From the NCBI GenBank assembly GCA_017301975.1, contig JAFLEI010000018.1:62001-126000 (forward strand): 64,000 nt of DNA, in the 5' to 3' direction. Below the pieces are notes generated by a model, which worked only from the letters and a program-made list of their open reading frames with translations, ran no database searches and was not told where the DNA came from. Made by a program: the position numbers and the translations under genes. This DNA comes from Verrucomicrobiota bacterium (GTDB lineage: Bacteria > Verrucomicrobiota > Verrucomicrobiia > Verrucomicrobiales > Verrucomicrobiaceae). Position 1 is the first letter of the stretch, and each line of letters starts with the position of its first letter. Of this stretch, positions 1-8,486 are shown in pieces.

Positions 1-1
1 C

Positions 2-244
2 ATGAAGCTGCACACCGACAAGCACGCCTGGAGCAAGCTCTCCATGAAGATGCTCGATTCCGGCGACGTGAGCGACCACCCCTACGAAACGCAGTTCCAG
101 GCCTTCTTTGATGCCTTGGATGAAGGCAAGGACATGCCACTCACCAGCTTCCCCGAAGCACTGCGCAGCTTCGAAGTCATCTTCGCCTCCGACAAGAGCG
201 CCGAACAAGGCGGCAAGCCGGTGCGTATTGCTGATCTCGACTGA
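2..244 (+). CDS. Gfo/Idh/MocA-family oxidoreductase, C-terminal fragment (cut by window start)
   Basis: Only the last 80 residues are in the window, so the true start lies upstream; the first ATG seen is probably internal. The tail, with a run like PLTSFPEALRSFEVIFASDK followed by SAEQGGKPVRI, matches the C-terminal end of NAD(P)-dependent Gfo/Idh/MocA sugar or inositol dehydrogenases, where a conserved serine-containing helix precedes the last beta strand. The NAD-binding Rossmann part is not visible, so the substrate cannot be judged. A strong terminator follows 28 bases after the stop, so this ends its transcription unit. Family assignment rests on the short tail only. Confidence 0.6.
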   Translation: MKLHTDKHAWSKLSMKMLDSGDVSDHPYETQFQAFFDALDEGKDMPLTSFPEALRSFEVIFASDKSAEQGGKPVRIADLD

Positions 245-271
245 GGTTGATCCTTCAGCTCGATCCTTCAC

Positions 272-306
272 AACCGCGTGGCGCTTCTGCGTCACGCGGT
301 TTTTTG
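272..306 (+). terminator. Rho-independent terminator
   Basis: AACCGCGTG pairs perfectly with CACGCGGTT. The stem is extended by a wobble and three more GC pairs around a TTCT loop and is followed at once by six T. This is a textbook intrinsic terminator 28 bases downstream of the oxidoreductase stop. It also separates that gene from the convergent gene at 344-898. Confidence 0.9.
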
Positions 307-343
307 CGCCTGCGCCCGTCGCGCCACCGCCGCACTCAGTCCC

Positions 344-898
344 CTACCACACCAGCACTTCCTCCTCCTCCTGAGGAGCAGCCGCGAAGGCTCGGCCGGG
401 TTTGACGAAGTCGTAGATGATCGGGATGCTCATCAGCCCGGTCTTGCGGTCGTCAAACCAGTCGGAGTAAAACGGCCTGCCAAAGACGCGAAATCCCATG
501 GACTGATACAGCGGCAGCAGGCGCTTCCCAGATTTGGTGACCACATGTGCGGCCTTCTGCTTCCTGGCGTACTCCTGCATGGCCATGGCCAGTTGCATCA
601 GCGGCATGCCGGTGATGCTCTTCCGCGCACAGCCCCGTGAGACTTCCATGATGAGCCCGCCCTTGGGAAACACCAGGTCCTGCGCATCGGATTCACTTTG
701 CAGTTCCAGCTTCGGCACCTCATCATTTCGCAGCATGCGGATCACGCCGGTGATTTCTTTGGCCGAGTTGAAGAGGGCAAAATGATGGGCGGATTCATCA
801 AACTCATCAATCTCATGAACCAAGCCTGTCGTGTAAACCTCGCGCCGAATCTGCGCGATGATGGATCGATGTTCGTGAAAAGGAATCTCCTGGACCAT
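344..898 (-). CDS. GNAT-fold N-acyl amino acid synthase / LuxI-like protein
   Basis: A 184-residue single-domain protein. The N-terminal part has an Arg-x3-Tyr pair, then an E-x-D-x-F-D run and ALFN/GVIRMLR, the order seen in autoinducer synthases (LuxI) and FeeM-like N-acyl amino acid synthases. A beta strand with IMEVSRGCAR and a helix ending VTKSGKRLLPLYQSMGF complete a GNAT-like core. Members of this group move an acyl chain from acyl-ACP or acyl-CoA to an amino group. The ATG at 898 was chosen; a TTG start 16 codons upstream (946) is also open. A 106-base AT-rich gap separates it from the acyltransferase genes upstream, so it may have its own promoter. The substrate is unknown. Confidence 0.6.
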   Translation of the reverse strand: MVQEIPFHEHRSIIAQIRREVYTTGLVHEIDEFDESAHHFALFNSAKEITGVIRMLRNDEVPKLELQSESDAQDLVFPKGGLIMEVSRGCARKSITGMPLMQLAMAMQEYARKQKAAHVVTKSGKRLLPLYQSMGFRVFGRPFYSDWFDDRKTGLMSIPIIYDFVKPGRAFAAAPQEEEEVLVW

Positions 899-1004
899 GA
901 CTTGAAAAACTGCCTCTCTTGATGATAAAGAGAGTGCCTGAACCAAAACTAAATACGTCTAAATAAAGATTAAAATTTAGCTCGCCGAAGGAATGTTCTT
1001 CGCG

Positions 1005-2177
1005 TCAGTCGAGATCATTGATGCCCCCCGCTCCGGCCTCTTCCGCTGCGGCCATCTCGATCAGCCGTGCCTCGGGCGGGCAGACAAAACCGGCGGGCGC
1101 CTTGGCCGGGAGCAGAATACGGAAACGGCGGAGGTCTTTTAGCCTCAGCATCTCGTACTGCTTTCTGAGATTCTCAGCGGTCAGCGGCAGATGACTTGGA
1201 AATGCCCAGAGCGCGGAATAGCCGGACTGATCGTAATGAACAAGCCCTGCACTGCTCAAAAACTCCGCCACCGGCCCTGCCAGCCGGTTCCACCTCAGCA
1301 GCAGAACGTGGTTGGCGGTGATGTGGCCATCGTCCCGGGTGAAGCCATCCATCCACTTGCCCTTGTAACGCGTGAGACCATCACGCAAAAAAGCTCTGCT
1401 GCTGCCCAGCAGGATGCGGGTGCAGCCCAGCTCCCGGGCATGCTCCAGCGAATGAACGTACAAGGCGGCCAGAGCCCCCAGACGCAGGAGGTCCTGCCGC
1501 CCCTCGCGCACTCCTGTCACCACCAGGTTGTAGGCCCTGCCCTGCTTCATCACCAGATCCGCGGCCACCCGCTCTCCCCCCAGTGTCAGCCACTGGATGG
1601 CCCCAAAGCGAAAGACCAGCCGCAGCATCCAGCGGGGTGTCAGGCGGGCGTTCGTCGTGTGCCTGCCCAGAATGTACGGCTTGTAGAATTGCTCGTAAAA
1701 CAGATCAAAATCACCCGCTGCTTTGGATAGATGACTCCCAAAGGCATGCTTTTTGACCCGTCGTAAATCCGAGGCCACGCTGTCGCGAACATGAGACCGA
1801 CCCGGCTGTTTCTCAGAATCCGCTTGCCAGGTGGAGATCAAGGGCGGCATTGCCAGATAGCCTTTCCCCAAAAACAGCCAGGCTGAAACGCGATCGATCC
1901 CCACGAGGGTCAGGTCGGCTGCAACCTGCCGCTGGTTCAAATGTCGCCGCAGGCGCCACACGGGCACCAGCGTGGTATTTTCCACCACCGGTGATCCTGC
2001 GAAAAAATACGTGCCGACCTGCTCGGCCCAGCGTGGCAGCCCTGCCGCCAGCAGGCGGACCTCCTGGCCGGACACGTGCGCGGTGCCCCTGAGCTCCTGC
2101 ACGGATACACGCCAGCTCGTGAAGGGCAGGCGCAGCGCCATCCAGCAGCGCAGCAGTGAATGTAGAAAGGCAATCAT
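1005..2177 (-). CDS. FemAB/BioF2-like GNAT acyltransferase (copy B)
   Basis: 390 residues, paralogous over its whole length to the gene directly upstream (2177-3415). Both share a basic N-terminus, the order VPVWRL...ID.VSA.LFL, and a C-terminal half with ALYVHSLEHARELGCTRILL and a following YKGKW. That half is typical of the acetyltransferase_6/BioF2-like fold used by FemAB-type aminoacyl or acyl transferases. The ATG overlaps the upstream stop (TGATG), so translation is coupled. No secretion signal is seen; the short hydrophobic N-terminus may bind the membrane face. An AT-rich gap with a small hairpin (CGAAG...CTTCG) follows the stop. The exact acceptor cannot be read from the sequence. 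Confidence 0.65.
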   Translation of the reverse strand: MIAFLHSLLRCWMALRLPFTSWRVSVQELRGTAHVSGQEVRLLAAGLPRWAEQVGTYFFAGSPVVENTTLVPVWRLRRHLNQRQVAADLTLVGIDRVSAWLFLGKGYLAMPPLISTWQADSEKQPGRSHVRDSVASDLRRVKKHAFGSHLSKAAGDFDLFYEQFYKPYILGRHTTNARLTPRWMLRLVFRFGAIQWLTLGGERVAADLVMKQGRAYNLVVTGVREGRQDLLRLGALAALYVHSLEHARELGCTRILLGSSRAFLRDGLTRYKGKWMDGFTRDDGHITANHVLLLRWNRLAGPVAEFLSSAGLVHYDQSGYSALWAFPSHLPLTAENLRKQYEMLRLKDLRRFRILLPAKAPAGFVCPPEARLIEMAAAEEAGAGGINDLD

Positions 2178-3415
2178 CAGGACCGGGAGAGGCTTTGGCG
2201 TGATGAGTTCACATCGGGAAAGATGGTTTCACGGGTCAATTCAGATGCTGCAAGTTCGCAACACTTCAACTGTTCCGGCCCTCCCTCACGCACCGCAGTC
2301 AGGGGGATGAGGCTCACATTGGCCGGGCAGACGAATCCCGCAGGCGCCTCTCCCGGCAGAAGGATGTCAAACCGCCGCAGGCCGGCGGTGTCCAGCTTGT
2401 CATACTCCTGCTGCAGAATCTCTGCCGTAAGCGGCTGGTCATGGGGAAAGACCCAGAGGGCCGAGTAACCGTCCTGATCATGATGAATGAGGGAGGTCTG
2501 GCTCAAAAACTCAGCCACGGGCCCTGCCAGGCGATTCCAGCCAATCAGCGTGACGCAATTGGCGGACAGGAATCCCTCATGGCTGCGCAGTCCTGAGGAC
2601 CACTTGCTCTTGTAACGAAAAACCCCGTCATGCAGGGAGGGCATGCTCCCCCCCATGTTGAGTTCCGTGCAGCCCAGCCGTCTGGCTTCCTGCATTGCGT
2701 GTACGTAGAGCGCACTCAGCGCCCCCTCTTTGAGCAGATCCGCCCGCCCATCCAGCACGCCGTTCACCCGCTTGGTCAGCTCCTTTCCCTTGATCGTGAG
2801 AATCCCACCGGCCAGCTTTTCCCCCTTGCGAGACACCCATTGGATCATTCCCTGGCGGAACACATACCGCATCATCCAGCGGGGAGAGACCATCGTCAGG
2901 TCACCATGCCGCGCCGAGATGTGAGGACGGTGAAACTTTTCACAAAAAAGGTCGAAGTCCTTCTTCTCCCTGCTGAGGTGGCACTCAAATTGTTTCGTTC
3001 GTATGCGGCGCAGGTCGGTCCTGGCATTGCGGTGCGTGCGCCCGAATTCCCGCAGATCCTCCGGGACATTCATCCAACTGGTGATCCACCGTGGCACCGC
3101 AAGGTAGCACGTCGTGTTCAGAAACAGACCGGCGGACACCCGGTCAATCTCGATGTCCACCAAGTCGGCTTCAGCGCGCCACTCTTCGACAAGGCGCTGC
3201 AGCCGCCAGACAGGCACCCGCGTTCGACGCACCTCGGCAGGCTCCTGGGCAAAGAAGCGTCCGATGATGAATGCGGACCGCGGGCCCACGCTGAGCAGCA
3301 CCACCTCCCCGCCTGAAGCGCGCGCACGCCCGCGCAGCAGCGTCACCGGCACACGCCAGTGGACGAACGGCAGCACGATTCGCACGCACCTGCGCAGCAA
3401 GGTTTGCAGCTTCAT
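2177..3415 (-). CDS. FemAB/BioF2-like GNAT acyltransferase (copy A)
   Basis: 412 residues, the first of a tandem pair. The C-terminal GNAT-like domain holds ALSALYVHAMQEARRLGCTE, then a glycine-rich strand and YKSKW. The N-terminal half resembles that of its neighbour and probably forms a second, degenerate GNAT fold, as in FemAB proteins. It extends about 20 residues past the conserved end of copy B. It lies 13 bases behind the alcohol dehydrogenase gene and overlaps copy B by one base, so the three are probably cotranscribed. It probably transfers an acyl or aminoacyl group; the substrate is not inferable. Confidence 0.65.
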   Translation of the reverse strand: MKLQTLLRRCVRIVLPFVHWRVPVTLLRGRARASGGEVVLLSVGPRSAFIIGRFFAQEPAEVRRTRVPVWRLQRLVEEWRAEADLVDIEIDRVSAGLFLNTTCYLAVPRWITSWMNVPEDLREFGRTHRNARTDLRRIRTKQFECHLSREKKDFDLFCEKFHRPHISARHGDLTMVSPRWMMRYVFRQGMIQWVSRKGEKLAGGILTIKGKELTKRVNGVLDGRADLLKEGALSALYVHAMQEARRLGCTELNMGGSMPSLHDGVFRYKSKWSSGLRSHEGFLSANCVTLIGWNRLAGPVAEFLSQTSLIHHDQDGYSALWVFPHDQPLTAEILQQEYDKLDTAGLRRFDILLPGEAPAGFVCPANVSLIPLTAVREGGPEQLKCCELAASELTRETIFPDVNSSRQSLSRS

Positions 3416-3428
3416 TGAAAGGGCGGCC

Positions 3429-4472
3429 CTAGGTGTACTCCAGCAGCGCCTTGATCACCTTGCGCTCGGCCACGGCCTTGAACGCCGCGGTGATCTCATC
3501 GACCCGGAAGCGGTGCGTGATAAAATCCGCCGAGGTGAGCCTGCCCTCACGAATCCACTGGCAGAGCACAGCCTGCGATTCCTTCTCATAGCGACGCGTG
3601 GGCCACTGATGGACGAAGAGGTTGAAATTAAAATCGGCCTTCGCTTTGTCGATGTGCAGGACGCCATGCGTGAGCACGCCATAGATGCAGTGCGAGCCCC
3701 CACGGCGCAGCAGCGGCAGCCCCTGCTGCACGATGTCTGGATGACCCACGGCATCGATGACGGCATCCAGCTTTTTGCCGCGAATCTTGGAAAGATCGCC
3801 GATCTCCAGGTCGCCCGGCGCAAAGGCCGCATCCGCACCAAAGGCCCGCGCCTTCGCCTGCTTGTCCGCGTGCCGGTCCACGATGCCGATCCAGCCGAGG
3901 CCGAACAAGCGGCCAAGTTTCACAAAGCTCAGGCCCACCGGACCTGCGCCATAGATCAGCACATCATCTCCGGGCTGGAGATGGAAATCGCGAAAGGCAC
4001 CCAGAACCTCGCGCCAGGTGCACAGCAGCACGGCCTCCTCCGGGGGAATGTCGGCATCCACACGGGTCTGGATCTCAAACACCTCCACCCAGCCATGCGC
4101 CTCATCGGCCACACCATCCGCCACCATCGCGTCATGGTCATTCGCCAGCGTGAACTCCCCAAAGCCACCCCAGCCGGAATCCACGCCCTCGGTTTGCAGA
4201 TCGAAGACCAGACCGCCAACGGCCCGATCCCCCACCTTGAAGTTCTTCACCTTCTCTCCCACTTCCACCACGATACCCACGCTCTCATGGCCGAGGGCAA
4301 AGGGAAACTTGTCCTCCATGCCGGGAAATTTGCCGGCCAGCAGTTCGGAATCCGTGCGATTGCACAGGCAGGCGCATTCCGTGCGCACCAGCGCCTGATA
4401 CGGCCCCGGCTTGGGCTGCGGCGTGTCGAGGATGGCGAGTTCTCCGGGTGCGATGGCGATGACGGACTTCAT
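3429..4472 (-). CDS. Zinc-dependent medium-chain alcohol dehydrogenase family protein
   Basis: 347 residues, the usual family length. The N-terminal GroES-like domain holds the catalytic-zinc Cys region (ECACLCNRTDSE) and GHES with the zinc His/Glu. The Rossmann domain has the GAGPVGLSFVKLG turn followed by an acidic residue after the next strand (IVDRH), which favours NAD. The four-cysteine structural zinc loop of classical alcohol dehydrogenases is not visible. It probably oxidises or reduces a polyol, sugar alcohol or similar. It shares the strand with the acyltransferases downstream; a terminator-like hairpin lies between it and the upstream adenylating-enzyme gene. Confidence 0.85.
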   Translation of the reverse strand: MKSVIAIAPGELAILDTPQPKPGPYQALVRTECACLCNRTDSELLAGKFPGMEDKFPFALGHESVGIVVEVGEKVKNFKVGDRAVGGLVFDLQTEGVDSGWGGFGEFTLANDHDAMVADGVADEAHGWVEVFEIQTRVDADIPPEEAVLLCTWREVLGAFRDFHLQPGDDVLIYGAGPVGLSFVKLGRLFGLGWIGIVDRHADKQAKARAFGADAAFAPGDLEIGDLSKIRGKKLDAVIDAVGHPDIVQQGLPLLRRGGSHCIYGVLTHGVLHIDKAKADFNFNLFVHQWPTRRYEKESQAVLCQWIREGRLTSADFITHRFRVDEITAAFKAVAERKVIKALLEYT

Positions 4473-4494
4473 GGGGCGCTGAGAGTAAAAAGGG

Positions 4495-4547
4495 ATGAAG
4501 AGGTGAAAAGTGGAATCCCCCGCGGCAGGCCCTTTTCACTTCTTCAT
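4495..4547 (-). terminator. Intrinsic terminator between adenylating enzyme and dehydrogenase genes
   Basis: Read on the minus strand, ATGAAGAAGTGAAAAG (4547-4532) pairs with CTTTTCACCTCTTCAT (4510-4495) in 15 of 16 positions around a GC-rich 21-base loop. CCCTTTTTAC follows. It starts inside the last codons of the upstream gene and ends 22 bases before the dehydrogenase ATG, so read-through is likely to be reduced or regulated here. Confidence 0.6.
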
Positions 4548-5947
4548 GCCGTCTCATCCGGCAGCGGTACATTTTGCTCCACCTTGCCTGTGCGCGGGTC
4601 CGGGCTGAGTTGCGCCACCGTGCGTGCCGCACACTTCACCCTGGCGCATCCGCCTTCATCCAGGCAGCGGCGCATCAGGACTTCCAGGCGTTGTTGCAGC
4701 ACAGCGGCATCGACACCCGGCTGCGGGACAAACAGACACTCCACGGCATCCGGCCCGGTCTGGCGAAACTGATAGATGGTCACCTCCGGCTGCTCATCCA
4801 TGAAGAACAGAAAATTGGTGCCGATGAACACGCTCCGGTCCGGAGTCTTGAACACGTAGCACATCGTGCTGCGGCCAATGATCTGCTCGATGCGCTTGAA
4901 CGGCCAGCGGGTGTCCACCGGTCCGAGTTTGACACGGTCATTGATCCGGTAGCGCAGCAGCGGCAGCGCCTTGTTGATGAGCGGCGTCACCAGCGCATGG
5001 TCAGAAAGAACGCCATCGGCCACAGGCTGGTCGGCCGCGTCCACCGCCTCAAACACCAGCATGTCATCGTGGCAGTGCAGGTGCTCCATGCCCCGCCATT
5101 GCCGGGCGATGCCGAGCGTCTCGCCGCAGCCATACATGTTGAAAGGTTCGATGCCAAAAGCCCTGCGGCAGAGATCGCGGATGCCAGGAGTCACCGCATC
5201 ACCTCCCGCCCAGATGTAGCCCCTCTCTTTGGGCATGCGGATGTCCAGTTCGCCATTGAGCTGTGCTTGTGCCAGCCGCCCAAACAGAGAGGCATAGCCC
5301 ATCATCGCATCCGGTTGAATGCGCTGCACCTCGGCCAGGATTTCATTCCAAGGCGCGGGGATGTTGATGCTGTGGTAGGTGCAAAACAAGGAGCCCACCC
5401 AGGGCCGCGTCGCGTACAGGGCTGCAGAGACGGAAGGTGCCGTGGCAGTGACGAAGGCCAGGACCTTCAACCGCCTGCGAAACAATGGCAGCGGCGGCTG
5501 GCTGGCGCTGTGCGGGGAGGCGGAGTTGCGCAGGTTCTGGCAGGCGTGCCCCCAGTCCACGGAGGCGATGTCATGTGGAACCGCAAAGCCCGGGCCGGTG
5601 GTGCCGGAAGTGGTGCTGACCATCCAGCGGCCATGCAGCAGTGTCCCCCAGTTTTTCGGATAATGTAGAAACTTCTCCAGCTCAGCGCGCCGCAAACGCT
5701 TGTCTGGCACGATCTCATCCCAGTTCTCCACCATTAGTTCCTTCGTCATGGGCGGGATGTCCGTGATCTGGCAGCGCTCCACATCGATGCCCGCGAGGTG
5801 CTTGCGGTAAAAGGGGCTCACCTCCAGCGCATAGCGCGCCATGGTACGCCAGCGGCGCTCCTGTAGCTTCAGCAGGTCCGCACGGCACATGAAATGGGCT
5901 TCCTTCACGGCTCTGCGCGCGCGCAGAATATTGAACAATCGACTCAT
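4544..5947 (-). CDS. PaaK/CapK-like adenylate-forming enzyme
   Basis: 467 residues from the ATG at 5947, which is chosen over a longer upstream frame because a strong GGGGGGAG ribosome-binding site precedes it. The AMP-binding P-loop TSGTTG lies at residues 113-118. A YGCGETLGIARQ segment matches the adenine/acyl-site motif of phenylacetate-CoA ligase and CapK-type enzymes, and a C-terminal ligase-like subdomain follows. The family activates carboxylic acids as acyl-AMP, usually then as CoA thioesters. It is the first gene of a minus-strand cluster with a dehydrogenase and three acyltransferase-like proteins, which suggests it prepares the acyl donor. The acid substrate is unknown. Confidence 0.75.
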   Translation of the reverse strand: MSRLFNILRARRAVKEAHFMCRADLLKLQERRWRTMARYALEVSPFYRKHLAGIDVERCQITDIPPMTKELMVENWDEIVPDKRLRRAELEKFLHYPKNWGTLLHGRWMVSTTSGTTGPGFAVPHDIASVDWGHACQNLRNSASPHSASQPPLPLFRRRLKVLAFVTATAPSVSAALYATRPWVGSLFCTYHSINIPAPWNEILAEVQRIQPDAMMGYASLFGRLAQAQLNGELDIRMPKERGYIWAGGDAVTPGIRDLCRRAFGIEPFNMYGCGETLGIARQWRGMEHLHCHDDMLVFEAVDAADQPVADGVLSDHALVTPLINKALPLLRYRINDRVKLGPVDTRWPFKRIEQIIGRSTMCYVFKTPDRSVFIGTNFLFFMDEQPEVTIYQFRQTGPDAVECLFVPQPGVDAAVLQQRLEVLMRRCLDEGGCARVKCAARTVAQLSPDPRTGKVEQNVPLPDETA

Positions 5948-6108
5948 GGGCTCCCCCCTTTCATGCGGACGAGTGTGAGTCAAGACAGGACGGGCAGCTG
6001 GAACGCGGACACATGGATTAGGTGCCCAGAGTGTTGCAAAACTGATTTCCGAAGTTCGAGCACTGAGCCGAAGGATTCCTGAGATGTACCGCATCACGTC
6101 CTCACAGG

Positions 6109-6984
6109 CTAATCCACAGCAATCATGCTGTGCAGCGGGATCGTGCGCCACTTGCCGTCGTTGATGGCCCATTCCAAGGGACCGAAGATCCATTCGTTGG
6201 CAGCGATGGAGTCGCCCAGACGCAGGCGCATTTTGTCCGAGCCCGGCAAGGGCGTGACGACGACGTAGCGATGCTGGCTCCCTTCCAGCAAAAACTCGCA
6301 GGGCTTTCCATCCACGATGAATTTCAAGCGTTCGCTGCCGCTGGCCTGTGCCGTCCGCAGCTTGACGCTGCGAATCTTGCCGGACAAAAGAAGCACGCCT
6401 TCCAGCGTGACCGAAGTCTTCTTGGGCGGCAGCTTGATGGCCTTGTTATCCCAGACGCTGCGTTTGCCATCAAGGGTCAGCACCAGGCCGTTTTCGACCT
6501 TGCCTGTGATTTTGCCATCGGCCAGATCGCTTTCCAAGCCCTTGCGCACGGCGTCGATGGCATTCGCCTGCTGAAGGTCTCCGGCTTTGGTGGCTTCCCG
6601 CAGTGCGGGCTCAAGGTCGCGGAAGTACTGCCCCTTGGCTGCGGTGAGGCTGTCGCGGTACTGGTCGCGGGCTGAGATGAGGCTCACCCGCTTGAAATCC
6701 GCTGTGACCGCTGTGCCTGCGGCAGCCTGCTGTTTTGCAGCATTGATCTGGTTGGCCTCTTCCAACGCACCGGATTTCATGGCGTAGGCGAGGTTGCGGT
6801 CCAGTTCCTCAACCAAGCGCTTGGAGGCCGCTGTGACGCTCTGCTGAAAGCGTGCCTGGGCCCGGGCGGCAGTGGGAGATTTGAAGGCGGGGGCCTCCGC
6901 GCCGAATCCAAGGCTGGCACCCAGAACAAGGATCGCAACGGTGCGGAACACGGACAGCAGAAGGCGGGCGGCGAGGGAGATCAT
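6109..6984 (-). CDS. Secreted protein of unknown function
   Basis: 291 residues with a clear signal peptide (hydrophobic stretch about residues 8-28, ending ASLGFGA). Residues 35-150 are helical and rich in Ala, Gln, Lys and Arg, with repeated AxQxNxIxA-type heptads that suggest a coiled coil. The C-terminal 120 residues look like beta strands (SVKLRTAQASGSERLKFIVD) and may be a small binding domain. No catalytic motif is seen. It stands alone between the adenylating enzyme gene (161-base gap) and a divergent hydroxylase gene. The 267 bases upstream (6985-7251) hold only the divergent promoter region, with nothing else recognisable. Confidence 0.7.
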   Translation of the reverse strand: MISLAARLLLSVFRTVAILVLGASLGFGAEAPAFKSPTAARAQARFQQSVTAASKRLVEELDRNLAYAMKSGALEEANQINAAKQQAAAGTAVTADFKRVSLISARDQYRDSLTAAKGQYFRDLEPALREATKAGDLQQANAIDAVRKGLESDLADGKITGKVENGLVLTLDGKRSVWDNKAIKLPPKKTSVTLEGVLLLSGKIRSVKLRTAQASGSERLKFIVDGKPCEFLLEGSQHRYVVVTPLPGSDKMRLRLGDSIAANEWIFGPLEWAINDGKWRTIPLHSMIAVD

Positions 6985-7251
6985 TGGGAAGGTCGGCAGT
7001 TAAAGGGGGCAATCTATCGTAATGGGCAGGAGGGTGACAATCCAAAAATCACACGCGCTCGCCCCTGGATTTTTTCCCTACCCGCACCGGCGCAGGTTGG
7101 AACACGCGAGTCCGTTCTCGGGTCTGCATCCCTTGCCCGTGCCATTGGCGAAATCGCGGTCATTTCAGCCTCTCGGGAGGCAGTACATGCGCAACCATTC
7201 ACCACATCCGCACTGGAAATCCGCCCGTTTCTTGCTTTGTAAAATGACCCC

Positions 7252-8151
7252 ATGCTCCGCAAGACATTCGAATACCTGCTCTGGCCCCTGATCCTCATCG
7301 CCGCACTGATTCCCACCGGGATTGGCATTTCCAGCGGCCACGGCCCGCTGGCCTTCAACATCACCTATTTCAGCCTTGCGGCGTTGTTGTACTTTCTGGA
7401 GCGCGTCTATCCGCATGAGAAGGTCTGGCTGCAGTCGGACGGGCAGGAGTTCCCCGATTTCGCGCACACGGCCTTCACCAAATCCTTCGTGCAGCTCCTC
7501 ATCATTTCCGCCACCTGGCTCGGCCTCGCCTCCGTGGTGGGCGGGGATCTGGGCACCGGCTATTGGCCGAACCACTGGCCCATGTTCTTCCAGGTGGTGC
7601 TGGGGTTGGTGATCGCGGAGTTTGGCCTGTACTGGGCCCACCGCATCGCTCATGAATGGATGCCGCTCTGGTGGTTTCACGCGGTGCATCACAGCTCCAA
7701 AAAGCTCTGGTTCTTCAACACTGGCCGCTTTCACATCGTCGACACTCTCAAGAGCGCTCTCTTCTCCGCCCCGCTGCTGGCGCTGGCTGGCGCACCGCAG
7801 AGCGTGGTGCTGTGGTTCGGTGCCATCACCGCCTACGTCGGCTTTCTTACGCATGCCAATATTCAGATGCGCTTCGGCTGGCTGAACTACATCTTCAACA
7901 CCCCTGCCCTGCACCGCTGGCACCACTCCATGGACCTGCGCGAAGGCAATAAAAACTACGGCGAAAACCTCATGCTGTGGGACATCATCTTCGGCACCTA
8001 TTACGACGACACCCACCGCCGCCCCCCGGTGGAGATTGGTATCAAGTCAGCCATGCCCCGCACTTTCTGGGGCCAGGTGGTGGAGCCCTTCCGCTGGCAC
8101 AAATTTCAGTCCTCCGCCAAAGAAGGCACCCACAAGCACGAGCTTCTGTAA
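7252..8151 (+). CDS. Sterol desaturase / fatty acid hydroxylase family membrane enzyme
   Basis: 299 residues with several membrane segments (about 10-30, 40-58, 80-105, 115-130, 170-200). The three histidine clusters that bind the di-iron centre are present: HRIAH from residue 130 (HX3H), HAVHH from 143 (HX2HH) and HRWHH from 221 (HX2HH). Such integral membrane oxygenases hydroxylate or desaturate sterols, fatty acids, carotenoids or alkylglycerols. The charged C-terminus is probably cytoplasmic. It is followed 76 bases later by tRNA-Arg. Which lipid it acts on cannot be decided. Confidence 0.88.
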   Translation: MLRKTFEYLLWPLILIAALIPTGIGISSGHGPLAFNITYFSLAALLYFLERVYPHEKVWLQSDGQEFPDFAHTAFTKSFVQLLIISATWLGLASVVGGDLGTGYWPNHWPMFFQVVLGLVIAEFGLYWAHRIAHEWMPLWWFHAVHHSSKKLWFFNTGRFHIVDTLKSALFSAPLLALAGAPQSVVLWFGAITAYVGFLTHANIQMRFGWLNYIFNTPALHRWHHSMDLREGNKNYGENLMLWDIIFGTYYDDTHRRPPVEIGIKSAMPRTFWGQVVEPFRWHKFQSSAKEGTHKHELL

Positions 8152-8227
8152 AAAAGGAGGGCACTCTCCCCTGAAAACGACTTGCTGCAATCCGGTGCCC
8201 ATGCGAAGCATCGGACCCCGAAACAAC

Positions 8228-8302
8228 GCGCCCGTAGTTCAACGGATAGAATGGTGGTCTCCGAAGCCGCATATCCAGGTTCGATTCCTGGCGGGCGCAC
8301 CA
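8228..8302 (+). tRNA. tRNA-Arg (anticodon CCG)
   Basis: A complete cloverleaf with encoded CCA. The acceptor GCGCCCG pairs with CGGGCGC. The D stem GTTC/GAAT has one wobble, the anticodon stem GTGGT/GCCGC encloses loop CTCCGAA with anticodon CCG, and the T arm is CCAGG-TTCGATT-CCTGG. Its 3' end overlaps a GC hairpin (8300-8318, CCAGCCG/CGGCTGG). The last bases are the left copy of the island attachment repeat, so the gene was restored on integration. Confidence 0.96.
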
Positions 8303-8304
8303 GC
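8284..8304 (+). repeat. attL: 21-bp direct repeat at tRNA-Arg 3' end
   Basis: Twenty-one bases, from ATTCCTGG in the T arm through the encoded CCA plus two bases, recur without mismatch at 19286-19306 in the same orientation. A tRNA 3' end duplicated downstream is the classic footprint of tyrosine-recombinase integration. Confidence 0.88.
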
Positions 8305-8325
8305 CGGAAAACGGCTGGAACCCTT

Positions 8326-8348
8326 GTAACTCAAGGCCTTCAGCCTCA
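8326..8348 (+). repeat. Left arm of imperfect inverted repeat near island ends
   Basis: GTAACTCAAGGCCTTCAGCCTCA-type 23-base element starting 22 bases past attL. An inverted near-copy lies at 19383-19404, 76 bases beyond attR. The two share GTAACT, GGCCTTCAG and CTCA blocks in order. Possible recombinase arm-binding site; not proven. Confidence 0.4.
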
Positions 8349-8486
8349 AATGGCTGATTTCACCCAAGGTGCTCTAATGAACAGCTAGATGAGGCCGAAA
8401 ACAGTTGCAATCAGTTACAGCCACAGCGGGTTCGAAACCAGCCCCCATGGCTAGAACCACGCGTTTCACTCTCACTATCGGCAACC

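Noticed and set aside
8349..8486. Possible integrase remnant between attL and the first island gene
   Set aside because: No reading frame in either direction gives recombinase motifs (Arg...HxxR...Tyr).
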